NCBI GenBank assembly: GCA_029891385.1
Contig: CM057228.1
Location: 22,778,309-22,842,308 of the forward strand
DNA length: 64,000 nucleotides
From: Erythroxylum novogranatense
Taxonomy: Eukaryota; Streptophyta; Magnoliopsida; Malpighiales; Erythroxylaceae
Direction of reading: 5' to 3'
The notes below the pieces were generated by a model that worked only from the letters and a program-made list of their open reading frames with translations, ran no database searches and was not told where the DNA came from. The position numbers were made by a program, and so were the translations under genes. Every line of letters begins with the position of its first letter. Position 1 is the first letter of the stretch. Shown piece after piece: positions 15,150-26,350 of the stretch.

Positions 15150-15335
15150 TAAATTATATCGTTTACCTTATTCTATCCCGCCAGACTTTCCTAATTCTAG
15201 CCACTGCCTTAATAAGGGTCAACTCTGACATATCTTTCTTTATCACTTCCCTCTAAGTCTTGTAAGGCTTCTTTTTTCTCCTCCTGTAGCTACTAAGGTT
15301 TATGTGCTCACAGCGTTGTACCAAAGCATCCAAGG
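15150..15335 (-). pseudogene. LINE reverse-transcriptase C-terminal remnant
   Basis: The minus strand reads DALVQRCEHINLSSYRRRKK, then a stop, REVIKKDMSELTL, and RKVWRDRIR. This order (V-R-R-C-E-x-I, K-R-G-R-G-R-P-K-K-T-W-x-E-V-I-x-x-D, then R-x-x-W-R-x-R-I) is the standard tail of plant L1-type LINE proteins. In-frame stops show a dead 5'-truncated copy. Confidence 0.6.
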
Positions 15336-15978
15336 ACATAACAGTTGAATATCCACTCAAATCTCATTGATATCATTTGGTACAAAGTTTCTCACAATTG
15401 AGATGAGCATTATCATTACTATCATTCAAATTTACCAAACGATATTTTAATACTTTCCTTTCCATAATTATCTTCCAAGTCACTCTTATTTATCATACTC
15501 AATTCTTCAAAAACTCAATAAGCCAAAAAATCAATATGGACAAGATAAATTTGATCAATAGAACTACTTTTTTCAATGTTTTAAAAACCAAATTAGACAT
15601 CAAATTGATCAAAGGAAAGATTTAAAGTTTAAAGCTTCAACTTGTATTGAATCGCTATAAAGCGATATATAATAAATAAGAAATAAAATTATAAGAGAAA
15701 GTAAAAATAAAATATTTATTCAAATAAAAATACAATAATTTCTATTTTTATATGATGAATCAATAATAAATAAATTACTAATTAATAATTTTTCGGTGTC
15801 CTTCTTTAAATATTTTTTAAAAGTTTAAACATCACTCTATAATCAAAAGTTAAATTCAACATAATGTTACATACTAAAAAAATTGAATGAGGATTAGGTG
15901 GAATAATTTAATTTAAAAAATTCCATTGATAAAAGAGAGAGTTACAAATAGCCTAATCATTATATGATCACCATTAGA

Positions 15979-16210
15979 TAGAGATGTCAATGCGCCGAGT
16001 CGGGCTTGACCCGATGGCCCGACAGGTTGGGATGGGTCAGCTCATGGTTCGACCCACCATATATATATATATATATATAAGAAAAACGTAAAAAATGATG
16101 TTGTTTTTTAAGTAACGACAGGCTTATGGCCCACCCAATCTCAGCCCATGGTCCAATCAACTAGAGCCAAAATCGGGTTGGTTCAGGTCAAACCCTTTTT
16201 AACATCCCTA
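15979..16210. mobile_element. hAT-type MITE, 232 bp
   Basis: The left end is TAGAGATGTCAA and the right end, read inward, is TAGGGATGTTAA (10 of 12 identical), typical of hAT termini (T/CAGNGNTG). Flanks are CCATTAGA (15971-15978) and CCATTAGT (16211-16218), an 8-bp target duplication with one change. It contains GC-rich arms (CGGGCTTGACCCG) and an (AT) run at about 16059-16078. No coding capacity. Confidence 0.78.
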
Positions 16211-16218
16211 CCATTAGT

Positions 16219-16860
16219 AATGATATATAATTATAGATCAATAGGGGAATAAGAATTAGTGACACAAATTGACTTTGAATCATATAAATGACTCCACTGA
16301 ACATATTTTGAATAACTAATGAACATTATGAAATTGTGTCTTGCTGAGGGTGAAGGTAAGAACTTGGAAGCAAACATTAAAGACAACTTATTGAAAATTT
16401 TTACACTTTTGCATATTCAATTTGCCGCATCGCTATATAATTAGGGATGATAATAGATTGAATTGATTCAAGTTAAAGGCTTGAATAAGAGCCTAAACTT
16501 GCTCCAATTGTCCTTTAACTACATTTTTATTTTTAATTTCTTAAAATGATATCATTCAAGTAGTTTAAGCTATTTAGACTAAGTTTCAAATAGGCCTTTC
16601 AAACCCAAACTTGGTCTAAACACAATCAACTTAAACCTGACCTGTCGACTTCAAATTAAACTAAACTGAGCTAGAATTATCAAGCCTACTAATAAAGGTG
16701 CAGGTGAGGCTTAAAAGTATTAAATATAAGAGACGAAAGACATCAAATATTGTCTTCCATTAAGAAATTTCAGAGCTCAAAAGTCAATGGTTAAGTGCCT
16801 AACTTGTGACCAAGTTAAGAATGGAGGAGGTTACATAAGTTGCAAGGTTGCTAGAATAGT
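16219..16860. other. No gene seen
   Basis: AT-rich, with stops in all frames. The last 150 bp may belong to the decayed LINE that follows. Confidence 0.4.
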
Positions 16861-17181
16861 TTGCCCTCTTGGGAAAAGAGAGTTAAGATGGATGGATCCA
16901 ATCAAGGCAACCCTTATGAACCTAACTTCACGCAAGCAAATCCAAGACAAAACATATTAAGTTGGAAAACTCATCTAATATCTCATTACACTAACATCAA
17001 GATACCCAAAGAGCGAGCTAATAATTGGAGTTTTACACTAGTTAGTTTCTTTATTAACAAAAGACCTTTATTCCCAGCAGTGAATACATGGGCTTGCAAG
17101 TTATGGAAAGGTAGGAATCTCCAAAAGGTTATGATTTTAGAGGAGAATCATGTTCTTTTCAAAATATTCTCTAAATCATAA
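16861..17181 (+). pseudogene. DUF4283-like fragment (LINE ORF1 type)
   Basis: A frame of 106 codons contains NWSFTLVSFFINKRPLFPAV, then NTWACKLWKGRNLQKVMILEE and HVLFKIF. This is the pattern of the plant DUF4283 domain (W-x-x-x-L-V/I-x-x-F-x-x-K-R-P-x-F, then W, then a strand ending F-x-F). That domain is found in LINE ORF1 proteins. It lies 450 bp upstream of a LINE reverse-transcriptase tail on the same strand, so the two may be the ends of one internally deleted LINE. The start codon shown is only the first ATG in an open frame. Confidence 0.5.
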
Positions 17182-17624
17182 GTTAATGTGGTGCAAGAAA
17201 ATGGGCTATAACACATATACAACCTCCTTATCTTCCTGTATGTTTAGAAACTTAGTATTATCACTAAAAGAATTCATAAGAATTTGCATTCATTAGATTG
17301 GATAATTATAATTATATAAATTGATTTAGAGAATTCATAATTATTTTAAAGATTCAATTTTTAATTTTCAAATATTATTTTCAATTTTACAAAAGTCATA
17401 TTGTAACTTTTATCAATTATATGTTATTGTAGTTATTAATTGTTTTCTTATTAATTATATAACACAATTAAGCTTATAATTAAAATAAGTTAGTGCATTG
17501 ATAGATAAGTTTTACTTTAGATAGAAAATATAATGTTCAAATCTAAAAGTATGTTTATAAAGAGTTTCACTCGTAATTTAAATCAAAATTAATATCAAGA
17601 GTAGATTTGAGGTGGTTAATATTA

Positions 17625-17866
17625 ATGAAAATTTAAGAGAGACGAGATTTAAGTAATTCAGATATGTTAAGATGAGACATCTTAACACTCCAGTAAGAAG
17701 ATGCTGGAAAATTATACTTAACAACTATAAGAGAAGAAAAGGAAGGTCTAAGAAGAACTAAGGAAAGATATAAAAAATAATATAGCTCCGTTGGAACTTA
17801 CCGAAAACGTGATTTTTAATAGAAAACTTTGGCGTATTAGGATCCGAGTAAAGGATCTCACATAGA
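17625..17866 (+). pseudogene. LINE reverse-transcriptase C-terminal remnant
   Basis: The plus strand reads ENLRETRFK, stop, FRYVKMRHLNTPVRRC, then NNYKRRKGRSKK, stop. In another frame it ends FNRKLWRIRIRVKD. This is the usual end of plant L1 reverse transcriptases, with stops and at least one frame change. Confidence 0.6.
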
Positions 17867-17869
17867 TAG

Positions 17870-19105
17870 GTCTTTATTTTTTCATAGGTCTTTTAAATAT
17901 TTTCATTTTAATCTTTTTTTATTTAGCCTAATCTTTTAATTTGTAGTTCTTCCCCCTTAGTTATTTAATTTAAGCATTTCCTTAGCCTAATTATTTTCTT
18001 GTAATGACCTGTTCGTTTTATTTATTTACTTCTCTTCTTTCAAGTTTGTGTATTCATTTACTTCTTTGTATCCTTTTATTCTTAACCTTGTTATGTATTT
18101 ATTGTATTATTTATTTTATTTGCATGTAATTTTTTATTTATTATTCTAATATGTATATTTTATTACATTTTATTATTTTTATTTTATTCTATTTTTATGT
18201 GAATTTATTGAAAATAACCTCTACGAGTTAAGAATAAGAATGTGCTCTTCTAGATATCTTAAATCCGCATTTAGCGAGACTATTGTTAAGTTGTTGTTGT
18301 AGTACTTAAAAATGGACTAAATCAAGGTGCTTCATGATAAATACAAAACTAAGATAATTATGTCCTGACTAATGTTTATGTATATGATTTATGATTGAAT
18401 TTTAGTCCATAAAATTTTAATATCACCTTAAAAATTAATATTATCTTTAATTGGTAATCGGTATAATTTAATTATCTTAAAATATAAAATATAAAATATA
18501 ATTTTTTTACTGTTAGCTCTTACGGAATTGAAGGAAATAAAATGATAATCTTTAATGTGAAATATTGGAGAACCAAAGGATGGGTAGTAACTCTGGCAAA
18601 CTTTGTACTTTGCGACTCTGAAACGAATGAATCTACCTTTGCTCTAGTTAACTTTATGCTTTGGTACTCCACCACCTCCATGGCAGAACTTTCTGGCCCC
18701 AGTTCCGTCTTGCTTGACTAGCACGGCCTATCAACTCCATTCAAATGTGTTCTACTTCTACATGTCCTATCTCACTGGTGAAATATGAACAATGGCCTGG
18801 ATTGTCCAATTAATGTCCTCAATTAGACTAAAATTATGATAATAAATTTACCTATTACAATTGATTTCCCTCTTATTCAGCATATTAAAAAAGGATTATG
18901 AATCGAGAAAAAAGCTAGGTTGACTGAAAAGGTTCAAATTTCAAAATAAATTACTACTATTTTAAATTTTAGTTACAAGTAATTCCTAATGGTTCAGCGT
19001 GAAAGCGACAACATTGATTTATAAACTTAGAAATAACCTTTCTATTAATTATAAATAAGACTGTTTATTATTGAACCTTTTCAGATTTCTCGTATCAACA
19101 GAGTT
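17870..19105. other. No gene seen
   Basis: A/T-rich with poly-pyrimidine runs. Nothing recognisable on either strand. A slightly GC-richer part at 18560-18790 has no open frame. Confidence 0.45.
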
Positions 19106-19108
19106 AAT

Positions 19109-19121
19109 GGCCTTGTTTGGT
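19109..19121 (+). repeat. Candidate Harbinger left terminal repeat
   Basis: GGCCTTGTTTGGT after AAT. The related phrase TGTTTGGTAAACAG recurs at about 19197. Confidence 0.55.
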
Positions 19122-19482
19122 GAAGAGTTGATTAACTCTTTTTTAGCTGGTCAGCTTTTCATAGCTTATTGACTTTGAAAAGAAGCTTAAAAATTTGTTT
19201 GGTAAACAGTTGGTTGGGTTGACTGATTCAACCCAACTAGTTAATATTCAACCAGCTCCTCTATAGGAGCGTTTTACCCCCATCAGCTAATATTTTTCGG
19301 CCTTTTCCTCCATTTTTCCCTCATTACTCTTAAGTCTATCGTGTCTCATTTTTTCCATACTCTTCCTCTTCCCCCTTCTGTTGTGTTACTCTCGTTTTCT
19401 CTCACAATCTCAACCTCATGCGATCTCGGTTTCCTTGCTTCATTCGTTCACCCCCACGCATCAACGAAAGAGAGTAGACTAA

Positions 19483-19659
19483 ATGGAGAAAAAATTTGAA
19501 GTCGATTTCGGTGCCATAGAGGAGTTCAACCCCGACGTAGAAAAGGAAGAAAGTGGCACTGCTGATGAAAGATCATCTGCTAAGAGGTGGCTTCCTCTTG
19601 AAGCTAACCCTAACTTCATGAAGTTTGATTTCCAGTTGGCTTTTTTCTTTGTAGGATAA
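19483..19659 (+). pseudogene. Ubiquitin C-terminal hydrolase N-terminal fragment, chimeric
   Basis: An ATG-started frame of 58 codons contains AKRWLPLEANPNFMK at residues 33-47. This matches the nearly invariant N-terminus of plant UCH-L3-type deubiquitinases (K-R-W-L-P-L-E-A-N-P-x-V-M). Similarity stops at once, and the frame ends 11 residues later without the catalytic Cys, His or Asp. The preceding acidic residues (about 30) are not recognised. A pyrimidine-rich leader (19370-19450) and several GT/AG-flanked short segments (near 19939 and 20607) suggest a captured genomic 5' gene end. It cannot encode an active enzyme. Confidence 0.6.
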
Positions 19660-20684
19660 AGTTTGATTTTTTTTTTTGCTACTGGTGGTCGTTTCCTTGG
19701 CCGTTCAAAATTGGAAATTTTCAGTCTTTTTTTAGTGTTCATATAGATCGATCGAGGTAAAGCATTCGTGGGTCGTCCGGATTTTAGATCTGCCTGAAGT
19801 AGGAATCTCTGATTTTTTTGTTGGATTTTACTCGGTTCTTGTGGTTTTGTGTCTGCTTGAATTCAACTTTGGCGAGTAATTATCTATAAAGTAGAGCTTG
19901 TTAACTAATTTGGTTTATGTTTTTTCTTCGATTTGCAGCTCAAAGGAGAGATCCACTCTTGGGTAAGTCTTTTTCTAGGTTAACTTTGTGTTTTCTTCCT
20001 CATTCCTTGGAATACGATCACAAGAAGCATGCTTTGCATTTTTAAGCTTCATTGTTTGACTTTTGTATATTGATCTTGCTCTTTATCTTGAAGAATAAGA
20101 TTAATCAATGAACTTTTGTACCATATACTCATCCAAAGTTTCTGATTCTAGCTTATATTGCAAGCTTTATTCTGTGAGGAGTATTACCTACTTCTTCATG
20201 TAATTGATTACAAGAGGGCATGTATGTTAAACTACTTGTTTCATTTGTTCATTTGATCATTTTTTAGTTGAATTAGAGACACTAAATCTTGTTGAAAGTT
20301 CTAGTTTTGCTTGCTATCAAATGTATCATTGAAAGGGTAAGAGTATGTGTTATAACATCTTTATGATGGTTTGAGACTTGAGGCTCAAACTTTTTGCTTG
20401 ATGGCGCTATTTGTTTTAAGTAAAGATTCTTACTTTCTAGCTAATAGGATTTGCATGGAATGGAAAGTTAGAAGTCAATAGTTTAATTCTTAATCTATTG
20501 ACTTTATACCTCTACCTTGACTATATTTGGAATCTTAATCCATTTCTTTGTCTAGTTAAACTGATACCTAAAATATTGTTTCCTAACTAAATACAGTCAT
20601 TGCAGGTGGCAAAAAGAGCTGCACGACGGTAAGCTTCATCTTTAACTTGATTTCCTTTTAAATAACTGGATTTGAATTTAGGTA
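19660..20684. other. Intron-like sequence, no clear exon
   Basis: T-rich, intron-like DNA. Two short segments have splice-like borders: TTTGCAG/CTCAAAGGAG...TTGG/GTAAGT near 19939-19966 and ATTGCAG/GTGGCAAAAAGAGC...ACG/GTAAGC near 20607-20630. Their products are not recognised. Confidence 0.35.
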
Positions 20685-20689
20685 ACATG

Positions 20690-22635
20690 TGTAGGAAAAT
20701 CCCGGGAGGTACATCACAATTACCGGCAGTGGAAAACAAAAAATTTTGTTCCCGGGACTTTCCCGAAACCCAGGATCCAGGTATCGGTACGAAGACATCA
20801 ACCTAAATAGCCAAAAGAGACTATCTCTAAAGGTGATCCACGCAGAGATCAGAAAATCTAACCGAGTCAAACCCTTTGACCCGGGAATAGCTAGAACGAT
20901 TAAAGCACGCTAGAGCCTACCTACGTCTGGAGAGTGAAGGAGAGCGTTGGCCCTTGTCTTGGAGAGAGAGATAACGATGATGGCCATGGAGAAGAAGAGT
21001 TGAAACCTTTTCAACCTTTAGAAAACCTAACCTTTTAAGTCTTCTATCTTCTCCCTTTTCCAGCCATCGACGTTCATCTGCATACTTCTCCACTAAGTCA
21101 TCTAATATAAATCTTTTAACACTTAAAAGACTTAGCTTAAGATGAAGACATGTGGAGGATTATTGACCATTAGATCATTAAGCATTAAAGTAAGCAAAGT
21201 TTGACTTTTCAAACTTTCTACTCTCTTCTCCTCCATCCACCATGACACATGTCATGAATTTATTTATTTATTAATTAATTATTTATTTAATTAATCAATT
21301 AATAAATAATTGCTAAGGTCGATCCAAGCTGAGGTTTGGTCCTACCGGCTCATCAGCCCCCGATCAAAACGCCGGAGACCTTTCTTAGCAATATCGATGT
21401 CGCGATCTTATCGGGACATATCCCGATCCCATCGGGATCCATTTAATCCTAATGATCTCCATAATTGGAACTCTGTCCAATTACTATTTTACAGATTCTC
21501 TGAAACACTCTTATGCGTGTGACCCTTTAGGCTCCGATTATGTTGGCCACTTAGATTAACAATTAATCTGAGCAAGTCATAAGCGGTATCTAGCAACACA
21601 TCATGACCCCAATTGACCGGAAAGTAATCGGTTTGATGTATTCATCACGAACCGGATCACGAACCCTTCCATGACAATTACCATGCAATTCGTCCTTTCA
21701 CCATCCTATACCCCACTTGGTTATGAGTATGGTCAAAGTGTCAACTCTCACTAGACCGAGTCTAGCCCAGTGATATCGGTTCTCGTCACGGGACTCATTA
21801 CTTTATATGTCAATGAAGACACTCTTCATGACATACATCTTCGCCGACCTTAGTAATGATCCCGACAAGAGGCCGTGGGTATCTCTTCGCTAATCCGAGT
21901 GGTGAATCCTTTATTGGCTACTCAATTATCTTGAATACCTCAAGTGTACCCAAGCACCACCCTATGAGTTACCTCGGAAGGCAACAAGGAATGGAGTCAA
22001 AGCGGGATCGATATCCAAGATATCCTTGAGTACCTCAAGTCTAAGGATACTTGCACCATTCGCTATGATGAGATTGTCAACGACACTTAGATAAGATATC
22101 CATGTGATGATCTCATGGCGGTCATCCAATGAACTTACTACCACTAGTAAGCATCCACATGTCAATTCTAAATATCTCATATTTACGGTTTCGAGATCCT
22201 TTGCTTGATCCAATCGAGGAATATGACACGTGTTAGTCTATCCGGATTAATGATGTCTAGTCTCATTAATCCTATGACTAGGAGAATTTAGAATCTTGAC
22301 ATAATTGCATGATAGGAATCTCGGTAGTATGATCACATCATAATTTCCTTCATGCTATGTCATATATCATGGACTTCATTAATTTGATTAAAGATCAAAT
22401 CAATTCATAAACAATGTTTATGAATATCAAATTAATGAATAATGCCTTTTCTTTATTTATTCATAAAGTCTGCACACGACTTTGAATAAAACGCGCTAAA
22501 GGGGATTGCCTTTAGGGCACAAATAAACAGTACCGACCTTGAACAAGTCGACTTATCCAATGAACAAGTCGACTTATCGGTACCGAACATGTGTAAGTCG
22601 ACTTACACATGGTACAAGTCGACTTATCACTTACA
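20690..22635 (-). repeat. Copia LTR 1 (1946 bp)
   Basis: Bounded by TG...CA on the minus strand. Compared with LTR 2 and LTR 3 it has many small changes at CAG/CTG sites. The right end holds four AAGTCGACTTA cores. Confidence 0.92.
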
Positions 22636-22699
22636 AATCTTCCACTTGACCTAAAGCCAATCGCCTTAGTATCTAATACCATAAGCGAGTCCATGAGAA

Positions 22700-25600
22700 T
22701 CACAATTCTCCTGTGACAATGGTTTTGTCAACGGAACAGCAACACTTTGCTCTGTGGGAATTCTCTCTATCAGGATATCATCTCGACTAATGATCTCCCG
22801 AATCAAATGGAATCGGCGGAGTACGAGTTCGGATCGTCGATAAGACCTTGGTTCCTTTGCCTGCGAACTAGCCCCATTGTATCACAATACAATCCTATGG
22901 GCCCATCACAGCTAGGGACCAGATCAAGTTCAGTAATGAACTTCTTGATCCAAACCGCTTCCTTTGCGCATCTCATGCGGCAATGTACTCTGCCTCGGTT
23001 GATGAATCAGCAGTCCTCTCTTGTTTGGAACTTTTCCAACTGACCACCACGCTATTTAGTGTGAATGTATATAACTTGATTGTGATTCAGAATCATCCTT
23101 ATCAGATTAAATACTTGCATCTAAATGCCCGCTCACTTGGAGATTTCCATCTCCATAGTTCAAGAAAACATCCTTAGTGCTTCGTAAGTACTTGAGGATA
23201 TTCTTGACAGCCACCCAGTGACCCTCACCAGGATCCGATTGGTATCTGCTCGTAACACTTAGAGCATACGATACATCGGGCCTTGTACATAGCATTGATC
23301 CATGCTAAACCTCTTTAGCATCTCATCTATGTACGATGATTGTGAAAGACTAAGCAACCTTTTGATTTATCTCTATAAATCTATATCCCTAGGATATAAG
23401 TTGCTTCACCAAGGTCTTTCAACGCAAATTGATTGGACAACTAAATTTTAACTGATTGCAGCATAGAGACATCGTTTCCTAGTAACAGTATGTCATCTAC
23501 ATACAACACAAGGAATACGATTGCAGTCCCATTAACCTTCTTATACACACAATGATCATCCGGATTTTGTGAGAAATCAAACTCTTTGATTGACTCATCA
23601 AAACGGATAATCCAACTCCTGGATGCTTGCTTCAATCCATACATGGAATTCTGAAGCTTACATACCATTTCGCCATTATAGGAGGTGAAGTCCTCTGGTT
23701 GTGTCATATACACATCCTCGGGAAGATTTCCATACAGGAAAGCTGTCTTCACATCCATTTGCCATATCTCATAATCATAATGAGTGGCAATGGCTAGGAG
23801 TATCCTAATGGATTTAAGCATTGCTACGGGGCTGAAGGTTTTGTCATAGTCAACTCTTTGTCTGTGACGAAATCCTTTAACCAGAAGCATTGCTTTATAG
23901 GTAATCAAATTACCATCCATGTTGGTTTTCTTCTGAAAACTCCTTTGCACCCTGTGGGTTTTATCCCTTCAGGTGTAACAACCAAAGTCCATACTTGGTT
24001 TTCATACATGGAATCCATTTCAGATTTCATGGCACAAAGCCATGTTCCAGACTCTGAACTTTTCAGAACCTGTTCATAGGTAGTAGGCGCATCATTTCGT
24101 ATGAGCAATACGCCATTCTGTTCCTCACGAGAAATTCATATCTCTCGGGAACAGTGCGTATCCTACTTAACCTACGAAATTCGTGTGTAGTAGAAGGTTG
24201 AACTGTTACCTCATCTATATGAGTGACAGTTTCAGGTTCAGGCAGTTGATCTATGTTTGTTCGAGTATCTTGAACTTCTCCAAGTTCAACTTTGCTCCCA
24301 CTGTCCTCTTGTAAAAGAAACTCTTTCTTTAAGAAAACAGCATGCTTGGAAACAAACAACTTTTGTTCCTCAGCAAGGTAGAATTGATATTCCACGATAT
24401 CCTACGAACAAACACTTGTCAGGCTTTGCATCAAGCTAATCTGACTGTGTCCGCTTCACGTAAGCAGGACAATCCCAAACTTTCAGCTGAGAAAGATAGG
24501 GCTTTCAGTTAATCCACATCTTATATGGAGTAACATCAACTGTCTTTAATGGAACTCTGTTTAGCAAGTAAACAGCTGTCTCGAGCGCATACCCCCAAAA
24601 CTGTGCAAAACCTATCATCAATCGCACCATGTCTAACAAGGTTCGATATCTCCTTTCAGCCACACCATTGTGCTGCGGCGTGTAAGGTGGAGTGTACTGA
24701 GATAAAATCCCATTATCTCTGAGATAATCCAAAACTGTTGGTGTAAGCATTTTCCACCACGATCAGATCGTAATGTATTCATACTTTTACCAAGTTAGTT
24801 TTCTACTTCATTTCTGAATTATTTGAACTATTCAAATGTTTTGATTTGTATCTCTGAATCTGGTACCCATATCGTGAATAATCACCGATAAAAGTAATGA
24901 AGTAAAGACAACCACTTCTGGCATGGATGGACATCGGACCACATACATCCGAATGTATTAGGTCTAATATTCCATTCACTCGTTCACCCTTTCCTTTAAA
25001 GGATTACTTAGTCATCTTGCCTAATAAACAAGATTCGCATGTGTCATATGATTCATAATCAAATGACCCTAAACATCCACTCTTATGGAGCTTAGCGATC
25101 GTGTCTCATTTATATGGCCAAGCCGACAATGCCATAAGTAAGTTGATTTTAAATTATCTCGATTATGTCTTTCGCGTCATTGACATTCTTAATTGGATAT
25201 GACATATCTCATATGTCAATTCCATTGCATAATGTCTGAGTACCATAGAGCATTCCATTGCAACTAATATAACAACCATTGCTACTAAAAGTCCAATGAA
25301 ACCAACTCTAATTAAACATAAAACATACAATATGTTCTTTGTTTAAAACAGGTACAAAATGTCAATCATCCAATTTGAATATAAGCCCAGTAGGGAGTAA
25401 CAAGACATAAGTGTCTCACGGCTAATGTAGCAACTCTTGCTCCATTACCTACACAAAGGTCTAGTTCTCCTTTATGAGTATCTCATCGTCCCCGAGGCCA
25501 CATATATCATTTCATATGTATGAGCCTGGCGGTATCTAATCTGATATGTTTTGATCAGAATAGTATTAACCTCAATGACAAACATATTTGAAGGAGTAGA

Positions 25601-26350
25601 GGCATCGATGCCTTCTTACGCTTCGAGGACTCGAATAGATTTTGAGTTTCGCCTCTAGTGGCTAGTCTTGCCATAATAAAAGCAAAATCCTTTTGGGGCA
25701 GAATCTTTGGTTTTTCCTTGATGGCACTTTCCTTTGGTTTCTTGGCCTTTTTCTTCTTTGAACTAGAAGAAGAAGCATCCACCATTAGCACTTGCTCTCT
25801 CTCTTGATAGCCTGCTCAGCTGTCATGAGCAGATTGATCAGCTCAGGAATTGTTGTGGATATTTGGTTTATCTGATAGTTTATCACAAACTGTGAATAAC
25901 CATCAGACAATCCAACCAGAATTAAGTCTCTACTTAACTCATAATCCATTACAAATCCTAAGACGACCAATCTCTCAATATAACCATTCATCTTCAGGGC
26001 ATACTGCACAGCAGATATCCCTGGAGCCATCTTTGTTGTGAAGAGAAGCCTTGAGGTCTCGAACCTTTCAGACCGAGCTTACTCATCAGCTCCCTAAGAT
26101 GAAATACTATAGTGTGAGCATCCATGGACTCGTGCTGCTTCTGCAGCTCTGGTGACATCGAGGCAAGCATAATGCAAGTATCCATATCACTGTCCTTTAG
26201 ATGCTTACAATATGCTTTCGACCCCATCAAGAGCATCGACAAAGAAAGCAACTGGAAGTGGAACATCTGGGGCGTATCCGGTTCCTCGGATCGAGAACAA
26301 TTCTCGATTCTCACCAATCAAAAATTCGGTCCGAATAGAGGCGAAAATTC
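22700..26350 (-). pseudogene. Copia polyprotein, copy 1 (broken)
   Basis: From right to left on the minus strand: gag (about 26317-25555, with SDMDTCIMLASMSPELQK and a basic K-rich tail); decayed protease and integrase zinc region; integrase core tail (24750-24505: PYTPQHNGVAERRYRTLLDM). Then the reverse transcriptase (24108-23441: MDVKTAFLYGNLPEDVYMTQ, YGLKQASRSW, and the catalytic LYVDDILLLGND). Last comes the link to RNase H (23295-23107: RPDVSYALSV and LKYLRSTKDVF). The order integrase before reverse transcriptase defines Ty1/copia. Many frameshifts interrupt the chain. Several coincide with CAG/CTG discrepancies against copy 2, so the true degree of decay is uncertain. Confidence 0.88.

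Noticed and set aside
16059..16080. TATA-box reading of the (AT)n run
   Set aside because: It is inside a MITE and no gene starts nearby.
19479..19742. Minus-strand frame with basic N-terminus
   Set aside because: It is the shadow of the UCH-like plus-strand frame and matches nothing.
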